Below, one piece after another: positions 27,560-34,900 of a DNA stretch of 64,000 nt; position 1 is the stretch's first letter; the number at the start of each line of letters is the position of its first letter. This stretch comes from Rothia sp. (in: high G+C Gram-positive bacteria) (GTDB lineage: Bacteria > Actinomycetota > Actinomycetes > Actinomycetales > Micrococcaceae): assembly GCF_030540545.1 (NCBI RefSeq), contig NZ_JAUNVZ010000004.1:157483-221482 (forward strand). The letters are read 5' to 3'. The position numbers and the translations under genes were made by a program. The notes below the pieces were generated by a model. The model searched no databases, was not told where the DNA came from, and worked only from the letters and a program-made list of their open reading frames with translations.

Positions 27560-27971
27560 TCCAATCCCATCGAGCTACAAAGTCAGCCTGGTCATTTGAA
27601 TCGGTGCCGTCGTAATGCACATCGTGTTGAAGATTCGTACCGCTCCATCCTGCCTTGAGATAGGATAGAGCTACTGCCTTACGTGAGTACCAGCTGCTAC
27701 GCCAGTCTCCTAGGCATTCCGTAGTCTCACCATTAGCATTAGTCCATGATGAGGCGCGGTCATGAAGCGCACCATCTAAATCGGTGTAAGGTGAGAAGCT
27801 GCTGATTTGTTGTTTGGCTCCTTGAAATTCTTTATGCTCCCAGACGCAAACATGGCGGAATGCGCAGTCAATGGTTCCCTTGACGTCATGTGCGGATGCT
27901 GCGGGGAGTGAGAGGGAGAGTTCTGAGATGGTTGCCAGGCCCAGGAGGGTGGCTTTGCGTATAAGAGTCAT
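27522..27971 (-). CDS. Secreted peptidase inhibitor family I36-like protein (cassette B)
   Basis: This 149-residue protein has a Sec signal peptide ending near SLPAASA and a mature part resembling family I36 (Streptomyces metalloproteinase inhibitor type, a beta/gamma-crystallin fold). It shows CAFRHVCVWEHKEFQGAKQ with the Cys pair and aromatic core, then DLDGALHDRASSWTN and a third Cys in TECLGDW. The C-terminal 70 residues with KAVALSYLKAGWSG are longer than the minimal domain. AAAGGTAAAG precedes the ATG. It is the first gene of the pair and overlaps the lipoprotein start. The target protease is unknown; inhibition is inferred from family resemblance. Confidence 0.75.
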   Translation of the reverse strand: MTLIRKATLLGLATISELSLSLPAASAHDVKGTIDCAFRHVCVWEHKEFQGAKQQISSFSPYTDLDGALHDRASSWTNANGETTECLGDWRSSWYSRKAVALSYLKAGWSGTNLQHDVHYDGTDSNDQADFVARWDWNGWNGKPRYSQD

Positions 27972-28335
27972 GGCTCTTTACCTTTCGTGAGCGGTGCTGT
28001 AACGGTCATGGGTACAGCGCTCTAGGCTTTATTGCCTGGTATGGAATGTGAGTGACTTTGTGTGCTTCACAAAGCGGCCGAGTTACTCTAATCTTTTCAC
28101 TGCGGTCATTCACGCGTGATATATGTGGTCTTCCTCAAGGCTAGAATCGAACTCTTTTTAAATCAACCACTTTTTAAGCGACATTCATCTCAAAATCTAT
28201 CGTATAGCTGGTATTTATGTGTTATATGTGATAAGAGTCTAAGATTCTTGAGAAGGTATGCAAAACGGGGTGCCGGAATATATCCCAGCACCCCGTTTAT
28301 AGAAGAACTCTACAATCCTTGCAGCTATGAGTGTT
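27972..28335. other. Intergenic region between cassette B and the GH76 gene
   Basis: It contains the promoter of cassette B (reading left) and the terminator at 28263-28298. An 86-codon plus-strand frame at 28116-28376 has no ribosome-binding site and runs into the GH76 gene, so it is not called. Confidence 0.5.
28263..28298 (-). terminator. Terminator of the GH76-like gene
   Basis: AAACGGGGTGC (28263-28273) pairs exactly with 28288-28298 around a 14-nt loop. Thymines follow on the minus strand. Confidence 0.7.
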
Positions 28336-29571
28336 CTACCTGCCCTCACTCTCCAGCAGTGCAGCAGCCTCAATAATCATCCATGCACCCACCTGAGCAG
28401 ATAGCTCCACAGGAGCCCCCGGCTTAAGCACCTCGGAAGCGGGGCGAATAGCCTCCGGAGAAAAAATGCTCACACGCTCATTACGAATCTCCGTAGGATC
28501 AATATGGGGCTCATTCATTGGCAGAGTTGGATCAAACTCACGGCGACCCTCCCACAGTAGCTGCGCACTATCACGCACCAGCAAAGAGCAGAGCTGACGA
28601 ACATCCTCATCCAGAGGCTCATAGAGGGCAGCCTGCGCCAAATGACGTACCAAAATCGCATCAAAAAGACCGCGATCGCCGCGACCCTCAGAAGAAATAA
28701 CACGAACCACCGTGCCATCGGCACGCTCATAGGGCGTAGAACAGGAACGGGCAATAGAGACCACCAGCTCCTGAGCGCGCTGCAGGGGATCAAAATCCAA
28801 ACGATCTTTAAACGAAGAATCAAGAGAATCCAGATAGAGTAGACCCGCCAAGCCCGTACCCTGGTTATAACTATGAATAGAACGCTCAGGCTCTAAACCG
28901 CCGTTCTTTGCATGTACACCATCAATATAGAGTGAACGTTCGCTATCCCACAGGTGCTCATTAGCCCACTGCCAGAGCGCAAAAGCAGTCTCGTGGTCGG
29001 CCGCCTGGCCAAAAGCAAGAGCGCTCGGAGCGGTCGCCGGCATATTCACAAAATCACGATGCTGCTTAGCCCAGCTCACGCCACCACCGGCAAAATCCAA
29101 GCCCGACGCCACGCCACCGCGCAGCTGAGACATGAGCGCAGTACCGGCATCCTGGGCAATACGAGAACCAGAAGATTTCAACTGCACACTCAGCGAATCC
29201 ATGCGCTCCACCGCCAGAGCAAGCCACGCCATATCGTCATAAAAACTCGTGGCAACCTTACCCATATTGCGGGCACGAATACCGGCAATCATCGCCTGCG
29301 CGTGCTTAAACCATACATGCGCCTGCTCAGAATCCCCCTCGCGCGCATGGCGCATACCGGCATCCACCATGGCATCCATCAAATGGGCCTGCCACCAATA
29401 ATTCCAGTGCATTATACGCTGAGATAGAGGGCGAGGATCCGGCTCCTGAGTGGCACCAATGAGAGTGCCCGGAACCTTAGCCACCGGGGCAACATAGCGG
29501 TACATGACAGAATGCGCTGCGGCAGCCGCAGCAGAAGAAAAATCAGTCACAATGGATGGCTTTCTGGGCAT
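28336..29571 (-). CDS. Glycoside hydrolase family 76-like protein
   Basis: This 411-residue protein shows an alpha/alpha-barrel style sequence with the paired aspartates of GH76 (alpha-1,6-mannanase family) in SFYDDMAWLALA near residue 110. An early MHWNYWWQAHLMDAM and NQGTGLAGLLYLDSL follow in the order seen in actinobacterial GH76 proteins. No signal peptide is visible (starts MPRKPSIVTDF), so it is probably cytoplasmic, unusual for a mannan-degrading enzyme. It may act on mannose-containing cell-envelope intermediates (inference). There is no good ribosome-binding site at the ATG, so the start is uncertain. Confidence 0.75.
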   Translation of the reverse strand: MPRKPSIVTDFSSAAAAAAHSVMYRYVAPVAKVPGTLIGATQEPDPRPLSQRIMHWNYWWQAHLMDAMVDAGMRHAREGDSEQAHVWFKHAQAMIAGIRARNMGKVATSFYDDMAWLALAVERMDSLSVQLKSSGSRIAQDAGTALMSQLRGGVASGLDFAGGGVSWAKQHRDFVNMPATAPSALAFGQAADHETAFALWQWANEHLWDSERSLYIDGVHAKNGGLEPERSIHSYNQGTGLAGLLYLDSLDSSFKDRLDFDPLQRAQELVVSIARSCSTPYERADGTVVRVISSEGRGDRGLFDAILVRHLAQAALYEPLDEDVRQLCSLLVRDSAQLLWEGRREFDPTLPMNEPHIDPTEIRNERVSIFSPEAIRPASEVLKPGAPVELSAQVGAWMIIEAAALLESEGR

Positions 29572-29682
29572 ACGCCACGCTTGAGAATAAGGGCACTCTC
29601 ATTATTGCACGCCCCGGGACAGGATAAGGCTAAAAATGACACTATGACGACAGCGTGCAGCACTCGCAATGGATAGCCGCTT

Positions 29683-30804
29683 TTAGCGCTCACCAAGCGG
29701 AGCGAACGCCAGATTTCGCTGGGATTGTAGATGAATAGACTGCCCCGTCATGGGGTGCTCAAAATCTAAGGTATCCGCCAATAGCTGCAGGGGTAGAATC
29801 TGCTCATCGGGGGCGGCAGGAAGGATATCCGGGTAGAGCACATCCCCCAGTAGGGGAGCGCCCAGCAGATTCATATGGGCACGTAGCTGATGAGTTTTGC
29901 CGGTATGCGGGTGCAGGCGGTACAGGCCCAGCTGCGTATTGGGCGCGGGGTAAAAACTATCGGGATGAATGCGCTCGCTCCCTGGGGGCTTGGATGGTAG
30001 CTGCCGGGCGCCCGGAGTGTTCTGAAGGCTATAGCTAGCCAGTAGCTCAATACGGCTCAGGGTATTGCTCTGTTCACCGCTCTCTTGGCATTGGGTGGCG
30101 CTCAGCTGACGCACCTGCAGTTCATCGCGCACCTTGGTAATACGGCTGGCAACCTGCAGGGTGCCAGCGCGTGCTTGAGCTAGTGCGTGCGCATCGGGAA
30201 GAAGGGGAGCTACCGCCACATAGCTTTTAGAAACCCGGCGTTCCTGGAACATAGTCTGAAAAGGAGCTCGCGCTTGAATAGTCTTTGCAAAAAGTAGTAC
30301 GCCCGCGGTGGGGCGATCCAGACGGTGAATAGGAATGAGCAGGGGATTGCGCTCGCGCACCCGCAGCTTGGTCAGTGCCGTTTGGGCAATATAGGATCCG
30401 CGCGGAGTGGTGGGCAAAAAATGTGGCTTATCTACGGCGAGTATATGCTCATCTTCGTAGAGAATGGGAATATCATCGGAGAGGGTGGGTTCATCCGCTA
30501 GCTCTCGGTAGTACCAGATCTTCTCGCCGGGACGGTAGGGTGTGGACTCGCTGAGGATTTCCCCCGTGTCAGAGACTACTTCACGGCGTTCAAAACGGGC
30601 TGAAATCACCTCGGGATGCCCCGGATAAAATCTAAGTGTCAAATAATTCGAAATTGTGAGAAGTGTCTCTTGGATATTGAGAGCTAAACCCAAGTTTTCG
30701 AGCGTTTCGCCCGGATTTTCGGGCAGAATGAGACTTACGGGGTCAATGCCGTCCCTCTGAGGCAGGGGAGGGCGTTTCTGATTCTTTAAAACGCGACGAG
30801 CCAT
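29683..30804 (-). CDS. RluA-family pseudouridine synthase
   Basis: This 373-residue RNA pseudouridine synthase has the catalytic motif PIHRLDRPTAGVLLFAKT (Asp in RLD, near residue 165). The preceding ILYEDEHILAVDKPHFLPT strand and the GLYRLHPHTGKTHQLRAHM motif lie near the C-terminus. The N-terminal 100 residues differ from RluC/D S4 domains, so the target uridine (rRNA or tRNA) is unclear. GATAAT ends six bases before the ATG and no Shine-Dalgarno is seen. Stand-alone gene. Confidence 0.9.
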   Translation of the reverse strand: MARRVLKNQKRPPLPQRDGIDPVSLILPENPGETLENLGLALNIQETLLTISNYLTLRFYPGHPEVISARFERREVVSDTGEILSESTPYRPGEKIWYYRELADEPTLSDDIPILYEDEHILAVDKPHFLPTTPRGSYIAQTALTKLRVRERNPLLIPIHRLDRPTAGVLLFAKTIQARAPFQTMFQERRVSKSYVAVAPLLPDAHALAQARAGTLQVASRITKVRDELQVRQLSATQCQESGEQSNTLSRIELLASYSLQNTPGARQLPSKPPGSERIHPDSFYPAPNTQLGLYRLHPHTGKTHQLRAHMNLLGAPLLGDVLYPDILPAAPDEQILPLQLLADTLDFEHPMTGQSIHLQSQRNLAFAPLGER

Positions 30805-30810
30805 ACTTCC

Positions 30811-30816
30811 ATTATC
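30811..30816 (-). promoter_or_regulatory. Leaderless-type -10 box (GATAAT)
   Basis: On the minus strand GATAAT is separated from ATG 30804 by exactly six bases. Confidence 0.45.
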
Positions 30817-31100
30817 ACCCCGTGAAAAAGGATCGTAGATTCTCGAATCACGGTGTTCGCATATATAAGGTAGACTTCGCGCTCTCTGGCTGTTCCTAGG
30901 GGCTCTGGATGAGTGTCTAAAACACGCTAAATTGCATCAAATAGTAGGATTAATCCTTAAACTCAAGCAACAATCAAAAAGTATTGTACACAGCCTATTT
31001 TGAGGGGGTACTACACCCCTATATCCGGCTAAAATCATTTCCAGAACGTAGAATTAAAAGTAAGAAGAGGTCATGTACAGACCAAAAGACTAAGGTGCGT

Positions 31101-31706
31101 ATGGAACTGAACAAGCGCAATGCAGCGAATGAAACCCCGGCAACGGCGGAGCAGTCTGCTGCAAAGGAAACCGGCACCAACCTCCGTCTTGACCCGACCG
31201 TCCGCGAGGACCAGATTCTGCAAGTCGCAATTAAGCACTTCGCCAGCCGCGGTGTACTTGCCTCTTCCATGAAGGCTATTGCTGAGGATGCGGGTATCAC
31301 CCGCGCCCTGCTCTACCACTACTTCCCGGGTAAGGAATCCCTTGCCGCTGCAGTAACTCGTCGAGAGGCACGCATCGTACTGGCAACGCTGAGCGAACAA
31401 GGAATCGATGACGCGGAAGCAATCCGCGAAACCGTCGAGGCATACTTCGCCCGAGTCGCAGGCGCCCCCGGCCACAACCCGGATATGCCCAACACTCCCG
31501 AAGCATTCATTTCCTGGCTGATTGAATCCAGCGGAATGACCGTCAACGAACGAACTCGAGTGGTTCTCACCGGGTGGATGTGCATGGTCGATTACTTCGC
31601 CCAGTACGTCGCCCAAGGCGAACATAATAACCGCCGCAGCATGCGAACCGACGAAGCCATTGATATTTGCATTGGCGCCGTCACCAGCATGACCAGCGGA
31701 TTCTAG
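31101..31706 (+). CDS. TetR-family regulator
   Basis: This 201-residue protein has a helix-turn-helix MKAIAEDAGITRALLYHYFP at about residues 57-76, preceded by a low-complexity N-terminus (NETPATAEQSAAKETG). The ATG at 31101 is chosen because AAGG stands five bases upstream; an open frame reaches back to 30984 without a ribosome-binding site. The ligand domain is unassigned. It faces a fragment of a short-chain dehydrogenase on the opposite strand, which may be the remnant of a gene it once controlled (inference). Confidence 0.85.
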   Translation: MELNKRNAANETPATAEQSAAKETGTNLRLDPTVREDQILQVAIKHFASRGVLASSMKAIAEDAGITRALLYHYFPGKESLAAAVTRREARIVLATLSEQGIDDAEAIRETVEAYFARVAGAPGHNPDMPNTPEAFISWLIESSGMTVNERTRVVLTGWMCMVDYFAQYVAQGEHNNRRSMRTDEAIDICIGAVTSMTSGF

Positions 31707-31818
31707 GCGGGACGACCCGCCAGTCGAGTACCGCACGGTGCGCCCACCGCCCGCCCTCTAAGGGTGAGACGGTAAGCAAAGCCGTGCCAAGACCGGATGT
31801 GGCTCCGGTAATGTACAT
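31681..31818 (-). pseudogene. Fragment of a short-chain dehydrogenase/reductase
   Basis: On the minus strand ATG 31818 opens MYITGATSGLGTALL, an exact match to the NAD(P)-binding TGxxxGxG signature at the start of SDR enzymes. After about 16 codons the resemblance ends and the frame runs into the TetR gene, stopping at 31681. About 220 residues of a normal SDR are missing, so this is a leftover 5' piece after deletion or recombination. No independent function is expected. Confidence 0.5.
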
Positions 31819-31832
31819 GAAAATTCTGCGCT

Positions 31833-31874
31833 AAAAGCCCCGTACTTCTCAGCCATGAGAAGCACGGGGCTTTT
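31833..31874. terminator. Bidirectional terminator between TetR and lhr
   Basis: Arms 31833-31851 and 31856-31874 pair over 19 positions with one mismatch and a 4-nt loop. AAAA on the left and TTTT on the right make it work both ways. Confidence 0.88.
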
Positions 31875-31915
31875 GCCTTTAACGCTGCTCGTGCAGCGGG
31901 GTTAGAACTCCCGGG

Positions 31916-34900
31916 CTAGAACTCTTTACGCAGACGCAGGCCCTTAGGCATAGCATAGAACCCCTGAGCTTGCAGAGCGCGGCGCAGAGCAATCACAGGA
32001 TGCTCCCGATTCGGCTCTACAGGTTCCGGGCTATCGAGGATAGAGAGGTCATTGACCTTCTCCACCGTGACCGTATCCATCGCCCCGGCACGCACCAGCT
32101 GAGCCACCAGAGGGGCCGAAGCTTCCAGTAGTAGCGGGTCATGGGTAAATGCCAGCAGAGTCTTAGAACCACGCTCAATATAGAGGGTTGGCTCGCCATC
32201 TAGCAGCACCACGCAGGCGCCGGCCTTACGACCCGGACGATGCTTAAAAGACCCTGCGCTAAAGGGCAGAACCGCCGGCCAATCCAGCGCCGCACCGTAG
32301 GGCTGAGCCGGATCGCACGCCGCCAGCAGTACCGCCTGGAAAGAACCAAAAACGCTCTCGCTCACAGTCATCTCAACCTGGCGCTCGGAGGCGGGATCTT
32401 CGGGTAGGGAATCCCCCACTAAGCGCAGAGCATCCACCGTAGAGGGGGAAGCGAATTGAGCGCCACCCAGCCCGGAAATGAAATAGCCTCGACGCACCAG
32501 GGCACGCTCTTCCGCAGCGGCATAAACCCTATAGAGCGCCGCAAAACCACCCGGAACCTGCTCCAGAGCGGCAGAACCGCGCGTGAGCACACCGTAGCGA
32601 TCCAGCAACAGCTCAGCACGAGCCCATGCCGCCACCGTGGGCTCTAGGGGCTCAGCGCTATAGTGCTCATCCAGCACCGACCAGCGACCGGAAACATCTG
32701 CCGCCGGAGCCTGAGTAGTACCGGATAGACGGGAAGAACGCGAGGAAAAACCACCAGCACCCGAGGCAAAACGCGCCGAACGCAGGCGGGAGGCACCGCG
32801 CATGGAACGCGAACCCACCGAAGAACTCATACCGCTTGATCCCATACCCCCAAAGCTCAGGCGCGAAGAGCTCGCCGCCGCCTTGGGCACCGCATGAGCC
32901 GTGCGAGCGCCCTGCAGACGAGCGCGCAAAGGAGCAAAGGTGTCATTGGTAATTGCCCCCGCCCAGAAAAGCTCCCAGAGCGCCTCAGCCAGCTCAGAAG
33001 AGCTCGGAGCCTCTACCACCTCACCGGGGGCAGAATCAGCCCGTAAATCCTCATATACACGCTGAGCCAGCATGGGGAAGAAGGCGCCACCGGTTGAGAG
33101 CACACGATACAGGGCACGAGCCACATAATTGAGCTCATCCACCGCCTGAGCGCGCGTGGCGGCATCGGGTACCGTCAGCTGGGCGCTTTCGCTCAGGTGC
33201 AGGCACACCCAGCCGTCCCCGCCGCCACCTAAGGTCCCGGCACCGGTCAGCAGCACCGTACCGGCAGCCAGAGCCGAATCCAGCAGCTGAGGCGAATAAT
33301 CCTCAAGACGAGCCGCCAGTACCAGCTGCTCCAGGGCGGATGCCGGAATGGGGGTACCCGCCAGCTGGTCCACCACCGTGAGCAGCCCATCCATGCCGCG
33401 CAGAGGCTCACCCACGGGCTCAGAAAGCTGCGCTACACGTTCAGGAGCCCTATAGGCGCCATAGGTGCGGGTGTGGGCGTGCGCCTGGCTCAGAGTCACC
33501 CTGCGGGTTATCACCTGCTGCCAGGCGGGTAGAAAGGCACCGTAAACCCTCGCGGGTACCGGCGCAATCTCACGGCGCAGAGCCGCCAAGGAACGCAAGC
33601 GAGCGCTACGCAGCACCTGAACATCCACCCACTCGACCCCGGTACCTGCACGCAGCTGCTCGGGCATAAATTCGCCGAATTGCACACGACCCTGCTGAGC
33701 CAGTTCTCGCAGAATCGGTTCCAGAGCTGCCGGGGTAATGGGCATGAGTCGACTTAGATGCTCTGCCAGCTGCGCGGAACTAAAGGGTAGGTGGGTGCGC
33801 GCATAGCGGGAGACAAGGTCCTCTAGGGGCGCGGGAACCTGCTGAATATAAACCTCGGGCAGGGAGGTGGGCAATGCAATACCCAGGCCGTCACGCAGGC
33901 GCGCGGCGTCTTCCACCGTGGCGTAGTAGAGCGGTCGTTCTTGATTATTCGTACCCTCGACAACCTGCGCAAAAGAGCTCAGGCTAAAGATACGGCGGCT
34001 CTCTTGCAACTCTTGAAGAATGCGCTGCAGCACAGCAGGCGGTACGGGCTCCAGAGCGTCCGCACCGCTCTCTTTAAAAGGGGTAGAGGGCGCTAAACGC
34101 ACACGATCCAGCAGTTCATCGGCAGAGAGCGGACCTAAGGTGCGCAGAAGCTCCACCACGGGCTCTACAATCCAGCGACCCGAAGAATCGGTTTTCAGGC
34201 GCGCCGCCGAAGAGCCCAAACGCTGCAGCTGCTGCTCCATAGCCACCAGCACATCAGGCTCCAGCAGCTCACGCAGCTCGGTAGAACCCAGCAGCTCAGC
34301 CAATAGCGTGGGGTCCAGGGCAAGAGCCGCCGCGCGACGCTCGGCCGCCGGAGCATCGGTGTTATAGAGATTCTCGGCAACATACTCAAAGAGCAGAGTG
34401 CGCGCAAAAGGTGAGGGAGAATCGGTCACAATACGGTGCACGCTCACAGAACCGGCTGCAATATCCTTATGCAGAGCCAGCAGTTGAGGCAGGTCGTAGA
34501 CATCCTGCAGGCACTCGCGCGCCGCCTCCAAAAGAATCGGAAAATCCGGGAATTTACGCGCAACATCCAGCAGCTGAGCCGCTCGCTGACGCTGTTGCCA
34601 TAGGGGAGTGCGCTTACCGGGATCGCGGCGAGGCAGCAGCAGGGCGCGCGCTGCACTCTCGCGGAAACGCGCGGCAAAAAGTGCCGAATCGCCCACATGC
34701 TCACGCACCGTAGATTCCAGATCCGCAGGGTCAAAAAGCCAGATATCTTCATCCGGCAGGTCTTCGGCGGTGGCGGGCAGACGCATCACAATACCGTCAT
34801 CGCTGGCAAGCACCGAAGCATCCAGACCAAAACGCCCCTGTACGCGCGCCGAGAGAGCCAGCGCCCAGGGTGCGTGCACCGGGTAGCCCAGGGGAGAGTG

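Noticed and set aside
28116-28376. 86-codon plus-strand frame before the GH76 gene
   Set aside because: It overlaps the terminator and the end of a real gene, with no start signal.
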